Assembly: GCF_040954645.1 (NCBI RefSeq)
Contig: NC_092807.1
Coordinates: 1,550,001 to 1,614,000, forward strand
Length of the DNA stretch: 64,000 nt
Origin: Diabrotica undecimpunctata
Lineage: Eukaryota > Arthropoda > Insecta > Coleoptera > Chrysomelidae
Reading direction: 5' to 3'
Shown here: piece by piece, positions 42,960 through 54,059 of the stretch
How the letters are laid out: each line of letters begins with the position of its first letter
Position numbering within the stretch: position 1 is the stretch's first letter
Notes under the pieces: model-generated
The model's input: only the letters and a program-made list of their open reading frames with translations
The model's database searches: none
Told to the model about the DNA's origin: nothing
Program-made: the position numbers and the translations under genes

Positions 42960-44610
42960 GTACTAACTCTGTATTATCCAGGAGTTGAAGAGCCTCGATA
43001 TTCACATATTACTGCAGTCTTTTTTCATGATTGTTGGCACAATTTCTTAGTTTTTGTATTTCAGTTCAAGTTCCTTTCGTTATGTGGACTTTCCAACAAA
43101 GTATCGCATCAAGATGCATACCCAGGTATTTCGCAGTATCTGCAATAGGGATCTCGGTGTCATTTATTTCAATTGCCACATATTACTTTTTCTTATTAGT
43201 GAAATTCACAGGCACTAATTTGGAAGATTGTAGATTTTTTGCAGCTCCTTCATAATTATTTCCCATTGCCAAAACGGCTTTGAGGTCCGCAAGTGTTGCG
43301 ATTGTTTCATTTTCGAGTTCAGGGATATCACTAGTATATAACAAGTAGAGAACTGCGACGAACACCCTTCCCTGCGGCACTCCTGCCTTGATTTCCTTTA
43401 ACTCTGTGTATGTTTCCTTCTGCTTTGTTGTGAAAGGTCTTTCAGTTAAGTATGACTCTAATAATTGTGAATATTGCCTCCTATGAATGCCCCCTTATGA
43501 ATAATGCCTTTATGCCATACTTTATCGAAAGCTTGGGCCACATCCAGGAAGATAGCTGAACAGATTTGTTTTCCCTCAATCGCCTTTTCAATAATGTTGG
43601 TGATTCTATGTACCGTACCTGATATATCATTGAATGATTTTCTCTAAAGCTAAACTGATGTTGTGAGATTAATCTCTTTTCTTCGATGATGATCTTTAGT
43701 CTTTTCATTAGGATCTTTTCATATAATTTTGAAAGTACATTCAATACTACTAGGCCTGTAGGATGAAACCTACATCTTGTTTGGTTGTTTTTTAATCATT
43801 ATGACTTCTGCTACTTCCCGATTGGACCACCAAGGGATTTTGGGGGTTAAACTCCTCCCCCATGGCACTATTCCGACACTGATGGAGGTAGCATAAAAAA
43901 ATTCGGTGCCCAACCAAAACCTCCCTCTCTCCCCCCACAGGAAAATTCTAGGTGCACCTCTTAACCTTAAGTATACGTTATTCTTTTTTATATACTTTAG
44001 TCTGAATGATACATTAAATAGTGAGCTTAGTGATGGCTTTTTTGGTAATTGCGTGGAGCTTTTTTGGGATTGATATTCTCTTCTATCTCTTCCGCAAATT
44101 TCTTTGGTATGACTAGATTTAATTTCCAAGAGACCTGGTTCAAAACTATTCACGTTGATCAATTCATTTGCTTAGTTTGGTTGGAACGTGTCTTCGAGAT
44201 GTTGTGCAAGCCTCTGGCTTTTGAGCATTGGTTCGAGTCCAGCTTCCATCAATGTTTCTGATCAATGACCTACGTTGTATAGGTTTTTTGAGCCATTTGG
44301 CGCTGTTTCAGAGAGAACATTCACTACTTTTTTCAGCGATTACATGATTACATACTTTAGCGAGTTATGTCCCAATCGATTCATTCTTGACGCGTCTTAT
44401 TCCTCGCTTGAGATGCTGTGAAACATTTTTTATACTTGTCCTTGGGAGATCTGGTTTGTTGCCGTTTGAAAGGTAATTTTCTTTTTTCAGAAATCGGAGT
44501 TCTGATTTCTTTCGGATAATTTTTTCCTTTTTGTTCTAATAGGGATGATTGGAGTACAATTTCATACTGATTGCTGAATTTGTTTGGTAAGCAATTCAAC
44601 ATCTGCATCT
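42960..44610 (-). pseudogene. Jockey-type LINE, RT region, heavily decayed
   Basis: Minus strand from 44608: basic pre-RT segment (SEKRKLPFKRQQTRSPKDKY). Then FAEEIEENINPKKA-like and LPKKPSLSSLFNVSFRLKYI, NREVAEVIMIKKQPNKM (the 'WKVAxVIMIxKPxK' motif) and VLSKLYEKILMKRLKIIIEE. RLISQHQFSFRENHS, a degraded FLDVAQAFDKVWH (motif A), MPQGRVFVAVLYLLYTSDIP (motif B, 'PQGSVLxPxLYxLYTSDxP') and ETIATLADLKAV in place of the catalytic YADD follow. The TSDIP wording is characteristic of Jockey. A foreign GC-rich insert sits at about 43832-43968. Confidence 0.82.
43832..43968. repeat. Short GC-rich insert inside the Jockey remnant
   Basis: This 137-bp stretch interrupts Jockey coding between FRLKYIKKN and NREVAEVIM. 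It includes GGGGGTTAAACTCCTCCCCC (near-palindromic), TGATGGAGGTAGC and CCTCCCTCTCTCCCCCCACA. Both its composition and its absence from Jockey proteins mark it as foreign. No target duplication could be fixed by eye. Confidence 0.6.
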
Positions 44611-45719
44611 AACTGACCGAAATATTAATTGGGTCTTCTGGTTCATTTCTGAAGTTCTGCCAATATGTCCTTGCATTTAACCAATCTAAGGGGTTCTCTT
44701 TCCGTATTATTTCATCACTAAGTGTAAGAAGAATTGGGGGAAAACAGTGAAATGAAAAACTTCTAGTGTAAATTAATATATATTTAAATTAATTTTTAAA
44801 AAAATTGAAATTTTAAACAAAAAAATTAAAAAGGAAGTCTCAAAAATGTCTTAATAAGTATATTTAAGTTAAATATTAGGTTAGTATATGGAGTTAAGAC
44901 CGACTTAGGAATACTAGAGATCAGAAGATGAGAAACCGAATAGAACTGCGACTAATCTTGGAGCAGGCCAGGATCCACAGTGGATTATCAAGCCAAACAT
45001 AATGATGATTAGGTTTATAAGTTATTTTAAAAATGTGAGATGTTATATTGTTTAGCGGTTATGTTTTTAAACCTCGATCCGGCCTTGATCTTGTAGGCAA
45101 ATAGCCATACTTTAAGTTGAAATAATCTGAGGAGATCAAATACTGATTATTTTGTGTGATTATGTTTTATATGTTTATGTATTGTGTGTTGTATATGTAT
45201 TTGTAAAATAGTAGAGAATGTGTCTCCGATTTTCTGTTAATCTGGGATGGTTTGTTCATTAAGTAGAGTATGTTTCAACTGGAGTGGCGGAAATTTCTAG
45301 GAACAGTAAAGCCTCACCAAACAAAGCAGTGACGTTCCAAAAAATACTTATGCTTTAAATCAAATTGTTAAAGATGGGTACACACAATTTATTAAACAAT
45401 GATATTAGATTATATTTTTGGCAATATTGTACTATTTCTTAATATATATTATTACAATATATCACATACATATATTGTTTGTATGTGAAACCATAGATAC
45501 GTATTACAAATTACAGTATTAATAAATATTAATTACCAAGATTGTTTTAACTTGAAAACCTTTATTATTTATATTATTACTAACTTAAACGTCACAAAGT
45601 TAAATAGAAGAATATACGAAATGATTGTAATAAAGTAAAAAAATAATACATACATACAGGACAGTTTGGGAAACTTATATTCACATAGGTTACATAGGTA
45701 CATCGTAAGTTAAATTATA
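44611..45719. other. No gene recognised
   Basis: AT-rich. The sequence at 44930-45010 (GACTAATCTTGGAGCAGGCC, GGATCCACAGTGGATTATCA, then AAGCCAAACATAATGATG) looks like the end of an RTE 3' region (C-terminal codons and TGATGA tail), but too little remains for a call. Confidence 0.4.
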
Positions 45720-47084
45720 TTAGTCACTTTCATAATCAGATGCATTGTCGTCGTCACTAGAATGATTTAAATCAATCCCTAATTCTTCAGTAATTACGTC
45801 TATGCGACGTTCACTTTCCAAATACTTATCTTCAACCTTGACAACATGTTCACACACTTTCTTCCAGTTATCTACAGTTACTCTAGCAAATTCCTGTTCC
45901 ACCAACACTTTTACGTCTTCTAACTTAAAATAAACGTTTTCTTTTGCAACTTCATTTTTTATTTGCCCCCAAACCATTTCTCAAACCAGGATTCAAGTCT
46001 GGATGATATGGCGGAAGTTTTAAAGAAGATGTCCACATTCTTGCAGCACTTTGTCAAATTTATATTGAACATGATCTTGTTTGTGTCGTTTGATGATTTC
46101 ATACAATTGCGGTTTTAACATTGACGTTACAAATGGTAAATTTTTTTCTGTCAACTAAGATATCATATCCATTTTTTTAGAATTACTAGTGGATGCTTTA
46201 TTATTAATTTGTACATTATGATATGACGCATTATCAGTAAGAACAACAGGTTCAACAGACAAATTGGGGATTAACTGTTCTTTCATCCATTTTTTATAAT
46301 TTTCTGAATTCATATCATGATAATCTCCTGTCTTAGCTCCTGACTTAAAAATCAAAAGGGCATTCTGTATGAAACCCATTTCTCCACCACCATGTACGAT
46401 AACCAATCTACTTCCTTATGAAATATTTTTGAACAATTCTTTGCCACTGTCATCTGTCCAGCTATTTGGCGTAGTGTGTCCTGCAAGTACATAGATTTCA
46501 TCAACATATACAATTGACTTACCTTCGCTTCTGTAATATTTAATTTTGTTCAAATATTGAATGCGTAGAGCACGAATATCGTTCCGTTCAATTAATGAAC
46601 GTGGATTATCTTTAGTTTTCGTCCATTTAAATTCCAAATCTTTCACAATTCTGTAGAGAGAACTCACACTTTCAGTCCACTCGTACACATCTTCAAGCCT
46701 TTTTTGCAAAAGCTTCAATGATGCACGACAATGTTCAGTCTCACGAAAACGATGAATGGTATTTCTAATGAACTGTTTGTCATACTCCCTCAAGTCTGTC
46801 ACGAAGTCTGTCACGGTTGCTTTCCTTTTAGCAAGTGTTGCAGCTGGAAATTTTAGTATATTATTTAACTCTGCATTTGTTAACATACTCGCTTGTTGAA
46901 TGATCCTTTCTACTGTACGTAAAGATACTCCAGTAGCTTCACTCACACATTGTTTAATACTGGTTCGATTATCTTCAGGAAATAGTATTTGCATATATTT
47001 AAATACATTGTAAACTATTGCTTTCGATTCTGGTGTCAATCTGATCTCCATTCTACAAAATAGTTCTAATACGCGTGGTAGCAC
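45720..47084 (-). pseudogene. IS630/Tc1-like DDE transposase
   Basis: 47084-46416: an N-terminal region with a HTH (GVSLRTVERIIQQASMLTNA), a basic middle, and the first catalytic motif VYVDEIYVLAGHTTPNSWTD with the 'DDSGKELFKN' continuation. 46406-46155: IVHGGGEMGFIQNALLIFKS, DYHDMNSENYKKWMKEQLIP and the second catalytic aspartate in VVLTDNASYHNVQ. After a damaged stretch, LPPYHPDLNP is followed by extra sequence in place of the catalytic I-E, then MVWGQIKNEV and an acidic C-terminus (DLNHSSDDDNASDYESD) ending at 45720. The 'YVDE ... DNASYHN ... PPYHPDLNPIExVWG' order is that of IS630/Tc1-related DDE_3 transposases. The missing third acidic residue and a frameshift make it inactive. Confidence 0.82.
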
Positions 47085-47377
47085 CTTTCTTGTTGAGACT
47101 CGACAACATAATGAGACGAAATTACGAACTCGTTTGAAATCCAGTGACTAGAAATTCTCGGAAATAATTCTTATAAGTTCTTTGTATGTCCTTAAAGAGT
47201 CGTTAAGGAGCCATTAATAATGACTTTATAATTACCGTTTTAAGGTAACTCATATTAAATTAGAAATTAACTTTTACCAAACTTTATAGAGTATCAATTA
47301 TTAAAGATTGTATTATAACAAACAAAATGTTTGGTATCTATAAAACAATCTGTGTACAATCAAACTTCATTTTTTAT
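47085..47377. other. Transposase flank, nothing recognised
   Basis: AT-rich. Probably the noncoding end of the IS630/Tc1-like element, but no inverted repeat partner was identified. Confidence 0.35.
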
Positions 47378-47740
47378 TTAAGTGAGTAATAATTTTGTAA
47401 TTAGTGCGATTTCAAATAATTTAATTTGTTTAATATTGCCACGCCACTGCATGGGTCTGATCATAGATATTCTATTGTCTGAGCGATTAAGTATTTCGTG
47501 GAAGGGTTCGTCACTCGATTTGAAATAAGCTGTAGCATGAGAGCAGATTCTTTGATTTTTTTTTTCTTTTTCATGTCTGTTTCTGTCATGATTATTGATG
47601 CGTCTTTCCATTGTACTTTGTGCTCTTTTACCATGTCGAAGTCGCTGTTTTTAATGTATGGTTGATGCCAATTTATCCTGACAATTAGTGATCTTGCTGT
47701 TTCTCCCACTTAGGAATTGTTGCATTTACAGGGTTTAATT
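47378..47740 (-). pseudogene. PLE GIY-YIG endonuclease region
   Basis: Minus strand: a stop replaces the tyrosine before VGETARSLIVRINWHQPYIK, the 'YxGETxRxLxxRxxEH' core of the Penelope-type GIY-YIG domain. NSDFDMVKEHKVQWKDASII, KKKKIKESALML and ISNRVTNPST follow. A second frame ends SDNRISMIRPMQWRGNIKQI. The catalytic arginine (in VRI) is present but the upstream GIY motif is not readable. Dead copy. Confidence 0.78.
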
Positions 47741-48802
47741 TTGGACAGAATAAATCTCAGTGTATTGATTTCTTATCCTTTTTCATTTTTCCATTAAGCC
47801 CTTTACATATGGCACTACTTGTTGTTTAAGCTGTTTCTTTTATTTAATTATTTTATCATCGATATAATGTCATTACTTTTTAATTTAACTGTTACTATGT
47901 AAAAAAATGGTTTATAAAACTCTTTCTCTATGTGGTCAAATCATTGTTTTAAATTTAATTATATCTATCCCAAATCATTATAAAAAAATACTAACACTGT
48001 AACCGTAGATGCCATACAAAATAAAAGGAATTATGACAAACGGAACGATAAATGCAGTAGGCTGTAATAGAATAGAAACAATTTGTATAAAATACACTCA
48101 ATCATCGGATACCGAAGGCAATTCTTCTTATTCTTCTTCCAAAATCTGAAACTTTTTATCCCTTAATCGTGCCATCGTCCGCCTCTTTGATAACAATAAT
48201 TTCGGATGATAGATGATTAGTTCTAGTTCCTATACACCTTTTATAGTGAGCTAACGGCGGTCTTAATACGTACACAACTCAAGTCGCTCCATTCTCCGCA
48301 CCTTCTTGCCTTGCCGGTGTGGACCTCACACCGCGGCACTTTTTTAATTTAAGACCTGCCTATAGAAATCGATCGCGGCGCAGGATGTATTAGTAGGTGA
48401 TTTCTTAATATGCCGTGTAGACCGTGTATTTACCATATCGGACGACCCTGTGGCTTGTTTGTTTTCGAACATATTAAATGATTGAGATGTTACGAATTGT
48501 ACACTATTCTGCTCAACAATTTACTCGTTTTATGCTGAAAAACGGCTGCACTACAAGTACCTCCTTTTTAATAGTATTAAAAGTAATCCAGTAAAATTTT
48601 CAAGTTTTATCTCAGCCAAAAATCTAGAGCACCTAGCCAAATGAATTTTGGGAATAATGAATATGAAGTTTCTCAAGATGTAGTAGATACTTCTGCAGCC
48701 TTTTTGTTCCGTGTATTTAGCTCTCAAAAATGTTAATTTCTTCTAATTACATAACGGAAAAATATGTCTTCTTAGCTTCCAAAAACTAAAAGAATATTAT
48801 TA
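47741..48802. other. No gene recognised
   Basis: AT-rich, with a modest GC island at 48250-48360 that contains the 17-base palindrome-like GGTGTGGACCTCACACC (about 48319). No coding signal recognised. Confidence 0.5.
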
Positions 48803-48804
48803 TA

Positions 48805-49361
48805 CAAGTCTGTCCCAAACCCTTCTTTCGGTGCGTCACTAATTTTGACGTCATATATGATTTTAAGAATGTCGAGAATTATTGCATGACATTTTAGTTA
48901 AATTTGACAGTTATAGGATCGTAATCTCTCTTTTTCTAATTGAAAATAATTTAATAATTTTAATATTAGTCTTTGTTCTTTCTCGATATATTTCGGTATA
49001 TTTAAAATATTTTTATGACGATAAATACAAAATTAAATTTTCACTGTAAAATGTCTGATAATACTAACCTGGAATAACAATTATCATTTTATCAGTTGAC
49101 ATTGTGAAAGTACTGTCACGATCAAGACAATCTGCGTCAAATTATATTTATGCGCATCGTTGATTGGATATCTATTTAGCGTATTCTAAACTCCAACCCA
49201 TTATACATCCGTAAGCAGAATTAGCTTTACCATAAATAATTTTCTAAGTTCTATGTATAATAATCACAGATACACGTTTTTTTCTGTCACTTCTAGCTTA
49301 ATGTATTAGAGAGAATTCGATCAACTATGACGCACTGAAAGAAGGGTTTGGGACGAACTTA
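48805..49361. mobile_element. MITE, about 557 bp, with TA target duplications
   Basis: The left end CAAGTCTGTCCCAAACCC, then TTCTTTCGGTGCGTCA, is mirrored at the right end (reverse complement TAAGTTCGTCCCAAACCC, then TTCTTTCAGTGCGTCA). TA dinucleotides flank both sides (48803-48804 and 49362-49363). The inverted repeats are about 33 bp with four or so differences. No open frame, so it is a non-autonomous Tc1/mariner-type element. Its autonomous parent is not in the window. Confidence 0.85.
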
Positions 49362-49479
49362 TATATCTATTTTACTCACATCTTTTCTGTTCGTTCTTAG
49401 GTTTTTTATTGTTGTCCAGATTTCTTCAATTCATAAAACGGGAATTCTGACAATATAGCCAAGTTTAAAAATTATTTAA

Positions 49480-49985
49480 CAAATTATAAAAAAAGATTAA
49501 TTACACCTTACTACGGCAAGATACCTTATTTTTATGGAGCACCGAAAGTTAATAAAACGAATACAACAATTAGACTCATTTGTAGTACCATGAATTCTCC
49601 TTGTAGTGAACTATCAAAATTTTTATAAAAGATTATACAACCATTTGCAAATAAAAATGACACGTTTATCCAATATACACATCATTTTTTAAATAAATTA
49701 TCAAATATTGAATTTAGTTAATTAATTAATAATATATTAGTAAGTTTTAAAATAAATAGTTTATTTACAATGTGCCATTAGATAAGACTTAAATATAATC
49801 AAAACAAAATTAGAGAATGATGATACATTGGCAACTAGAAGAAGACTAAATATATCAGTTGAGTTATTGACATTATGTAATGATAATACATATTTTCAAC
49901 TAAATAATGAATTCTATAAACAAAATTTTGGTCTATAAATGGGCTCTAGTTTATCTCTATTATTAGCCGATATATTTAAGACAAG
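49480..49985 (+). pseudogene. PLE reverse transcriptase, central motifs
   Basis: Plus-strand frames read LITPYYGKIPYFYGAPKVNK, TNTTIRLICSTMNSPCSELS, KFL(stop)KIIQPFANKNDTFIQ, LVSFKINSLFTMCH (RT motif A; the catalytic aspartate of 'VSFDVxSLFTNVP' is replaced by lysine), LATRRRLNISVELLTLCNDN, TYFQLNNEFYKQNFGL and MGSSLSLLLADIF (motif B, 'GMPMGSPLSPxLADI'). This is the classic Penelope-like order. The element is cut at about 49985 by an RTE. Confidence 0.88.
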
Positions 49986-49989
49986 ATCT

Positions 49990-51720
49990 GTTATAACAAA
50001 TATAGCAACACAACAAAGAAATACTAAGAGTAAGCCTAATAAAAGTTGTATCTCTGAAAACACATGGCAAAAAATTAAAACACGAAAAAATCTTAAATTC
50101 CAAGGGCTCCAAACACCTGAAGCACGCTCAGAGTACTCAGAGCTTAGTAAAAAAAAATTAAGCAGCGATGTAGGGATGATCAAAATGAATATCTAAACAA
50201 TCTATGCAACGAAGTTGAACTTCATATACATAAAAAAAGAAACTAGAGACATATTTAAAGGAATAAAACTAATTACTTATAACTGTTTTCAAGATGATTA
50301 GCAAATCACAGGAAGCTGGCTACCTCTGGTAATAGATTAACTACAATCAAAGTTCATTCGAAAGAATAGAACTGTAAAAACATTGTATATTAAAAAAATA
50401 CAACTTAAAAAGAATCGAGGCTTTCGAACTCTAGTTTTACCGCAGCGAAAGATTCAAGATAGAAGATTTGTTGGCCGAAGACAGAATTTTTGGTTAAAGA
50501 ATCTACGTGATTATTATCAATGCAGATCGATTAATTTGTTTAGAGCAGTAAGTTAAAAATAAAAATAGCCCTTATGACTGCCAAACTCCGTAGGGAAGAG
50601 CATAGCTCCAGAAACTAATTTCTAACTTGAAAGCCCAGAACCAGAACCACCGATATTGTGAGAAACAGTGACTGCTGCACTAACAAAGCTGAAAAATCAT
50701 AAATGATCTGGAGCAGAAAATGTTGGACGAAAATGCTTTTGACGATCATAGATACAGGCACTGATAGTTTTCATAAAATTTGTCACCTAATATGGAACAA
50801 AGCGTCTCAATTATTAGCTTGTTATAGAAAAAAAAGCAGGAGAGGGGATTGCGACAATGAAATCAACAAAATAAAAATGCAATAATTAAAAGGACCAACT
50901 GAACGGTTCAACTGGACGCTTATGTCGATAATATTAATATTATGAGTAGAACATCAACAGGAGCACAGGAAAAATATGCTGAGTTAAAAACGCAAAAAAG
51001 GCTAGGTCTGGAAATAAACACAGAAGAAAACAAAAATAATGATAGAGACGAGAAGAAATATATATATACAGAACATTATACATGAAGATGACATTGAAAA
51101 GGTTGAAAAGTTTACATACCTGGGAGTAGAAATATATGCCATCAGAAGAGGGATTAATACTGACAAGAATAACGCAGGCAAACAGAGCTTATTTTGCCCT
51201 CTCCCCCCTCCCATATATTTCGGTCTAAAAATGTCCACCGAAATATAAAGACAAGAATCTATAAAACCTTATTTCGACCAATAGTGAAAGCAGTGAAGCT
51301 TGGGTCATGAAAGAAACATCCAAAAACAAACTTTCGACACATTCGAAAGGTAAGTACTGAGGAAATACTAGGACCTGTGAGGGAAAACGGAATCTTCACA
51401 ATACAACAACGAGCTTTATCAACTTTATAAAGAAGCACCACTGTCAGACTTCATTAGAATACAAAGATTGCAATGGACCGGACATGTGATAAAAATGGGA
51501 GAGGATAGGCTACCAAAAAGAGCACTGAATGCTAGAATGCAGGGAAAGAGACCGGTTTAAAAGCCAAGAAAGCACCGTGAAGAGACAGTAAAGAGCGACG
51601 CACAGGCCCTTTTAGGAGTCCGTGTATGAAGAAAATCAGCCACAGACAAGCAATGGTGGAGGCAAAAAATAAAGGAGGTCAAGGTTCAATTTTGGCTGTA
51701 GTGCCGTAGAAGAAGAGGAA
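49990..51720 (+). pseudogene. RTE LINE, linker to C-terminus, highly degraded
   Basis: 49990-50200: linker with ISENTWQKIKTRKNLKFQGL and TPEARSEYSELSK. 50640-50720: pre-RT region (TAALTKLKNHKWSGAENV). 51030-51250: KVEKFTYLGVEI, after the palm has been lost. 51370-51720: IYNELYQLYKEAPLSDF-type sequence in a shifted frame, RIQRLQWTGHVIKMGEDRLP, RALNARMQGKRPV and WWRQKIKEVK. The catalytic YADD is not readable. It ends with GTAGAAGAAGAGG. Confidence 0.75.
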
Positions 51721-51779
51721 TTAAAAGGAAAGATGCAGATCACATACACTTGCAAAAGCAGACGGAGGAAATCAAAGAA

Positions 51780-53210
51780 ATATACAGGGAAGTTTGAAAC
51801 ATTAAAGAAGAAGAAATCAATATATATATTCAGGGTTTCTACAGTATTCACTGCCTTCCCTCGCTCAACCGTTTCCATCTCTCTCTGTTGTCCCATTCTT
51901 CATCGTTTAGACCTCTGTTACTCATGGAATCGTCTACTTCGTTCTACATCTGCTGTCGCTAGTTCTTCTTACATGTCCATACCACTTTAGTCTTTTTTGT
52001 TCTATATACGTTAGTATGTCTGTTTCTATTGATGTTCTTTGCTTTATTTCGTCATTACTTCTCCTATCCATTCTTGTTACTCTGCAGCATCTTCGCAGGC
52101 ATTCCATCTCTATTGCTACTATCTTACTGCTGTTTTTCTTGTTTATGATCCAATTTTCAGCCCCATATGTCATAATACTTCGCACTAATGTTTTATAAAT
52201 CTGCGTTTTTGTCTTCATATTTAGGTGTCTATCCCACCATACTGAGTTAAGTTGTCGGATTGCTGTTCTTGTTTGTCCTAATCTTTGTGTAATTTCTTCC
52301 TCTGTTGTTGCCTTTTTCGTGATTATAAACCCCAGGTATTTGAATTTATCCTTTCCTTTGATTGTTACGTTGTCATCAATCTGTAGATCTTTTATGTCTT
52401 CTTCACTTGTAGATAGGTACTCTGTTTTCTCAAGGTTAATATCTAGGCCAGCCGTGGTATATTCTTCTTGTAGTTTCTTCAACATGTAGCTGAGGTCGTC
52501 TTGGTCTTGTGCAATTACTACTTGATCGTCTGCAAAGCTTAACGTATATAGGTATTGCTTCCGTACCGGTACTCCTATGCCTTCGCATTTTCTTTTCCAA
52601 GTAGGCTTTCTCTAAGTATATTTTGAATAGGGTTGGAGATGTGGAAGAACCCTACAGGAGCCCTTTTGTTGTGGTGAAGTCTCCTATGATTCTTGTTCCC
52701 ATTTTAATGGACACTTTATTTTCTTTATACAGAGCTTTTGTAGCTATTAGTTTCGTCTGTATTTCTAATTTGTACATTGCCTCCCATAGTTCTGACCTTG
52801 GTACAGAGTCATACGCCTTTCTTAGGTCCACAAATACCAAATGTATATCTCTATTTTTTGCTTTTTTCTTTTCCAACAGTTGTTCCAGTGTGTATATGTG
52901 GTCTATGCATGATCTTCCTGCCGTGAAGCCTGCCTGACCCTCCCAGATTTTGCCTTTTATCGCTTGCTTTATTTTTTCTCGCAGTAACTTCCCATATAAT
53001 CTTCCAATTGATGATATTACGCTTATTGATCTGTAGTTTTTGCATCGTTTTTTTATTTGCTTTCTTAAATATAGATGTCATATTTGCCTCCGTCCATTCC
53101 TTTGGTAGCTGTTCTCCATTTATGGCTTTCTGAAATATCCATTTTATCATCCGGTGTAATTTTTTTGATCCGTATTTTATAAGCTCAGGTATAAGCATTT
53201 CAAGAAGAAA
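51780..53210 (-). pseudogene. RTE LINE, RT and C-terminus
   Basis: 53198-52851: LIPELIKYGSKKLHRMIKWI, then KEWTEANMTSIFKKANKK in the fingers region. 52876-52652: DIHLVFVDLRKAYDSVPRSE (motif A), LETxLIxxxK equivalents, and IIGDFTTTKGLL leading to a lost motif B. Between 52620 and 52490 the catalytic region is frameshifted (LSFADDQVVIAQDQDDL-type reading near 52500). 52485-51934: LQEEYTTAGLDINLEKTEYL, KFKYLGFIIT, MTYGAENWIINKK, LRRCCRVTRMDRRSNDEI and LKWYGHVRRT. 3' end CTGAATATATATATTG at about 51825. Same subfamily as 1-405 and 5700-5956. Confidence 0.85.
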
Positions 53211-54059
53211 TCAAACGATACGATAATACAAATACGAAGGGACATTACTTGAAAATATTCAACGAGCAAGTGCTTAATCCCTGGAATATAAAAAAATCGT
53301 TTTTTTTTAATTCATATCGGATCTGAAGATGGTTTCATTAGTATTTGATAAAAGATCATCATACCTCTTAAGCCGGCGTGTGTTTGTTGTTTACTGTTAC
53401 TTTGCATAACATATTGTTTAATTAGTTTTTGTGATATTTACTAGTTCACATTGTCTTTATAGAAAGATTTTTAAATTATAAAATATATGGTTTGCCTGTG
53501 TGCCATCTCTGATTATTTATCCATCGCTTATTATTTTTCCCGATCCGTTAATACGGATCGATTCTCCAAAAGCGAATATTTAAAAAAACTTAAAGAATTC
53601 TATAAATACGTTTTCGGTTGATACAGCAGTTTTACGCGTTTAAACACGAGAGAGACGTGTCAGAAAAGTTCTAAGTAGATTATAATTACAAGTTCCGAGA
53701 CCGCTGTACATAACTTATTCCTAATAACGAGCCTGTTCAGAAAACGAAACGTAGTTTAAATAAATTATTCAAGACGCAGTGGCGGATTGGGAATGGCAGG
53801 TTGATGGATTCGACGGATAAAAAGAATAAGAGGGACAATTAAAAATAAAACAGTTAGGCGGAGATATTTTAAAATGTGTTGCTATGATGTAGATAAAGAT
53901 ATGTGATAGAACACGAGAAAACTAATAAGATATTGTCATATTTGAAGCTTTACCGGGAGGTCAACGGGCCATAGGAAACTCAATGGGAAATTATTCGTAG
54001 TTTCAATAAGGCATTTCTTTAATAAAAATTAAGCCAGAACGTAAAAATTATGCGTTCAC
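53211..54059. other. No gene recognised
   Basis: Includes the perfect palindrome CGATCCGT-TAAT-ACGGATCG at 53541-53560 and the dispersed 30-base segment at 53961-53990 shared with 2115-2145. Confidence 0.5.

Noticed and set aside
44225..44255. GGTTCGAGTCC, a perfect tRNA B-box-like sequence
   Set aside because: No matching A box, anticodon arm or acceptor stem could be drawn in the preceding 70 bases, and it lies in a Jockey remnant. Probably chance or a trace of a SINE.
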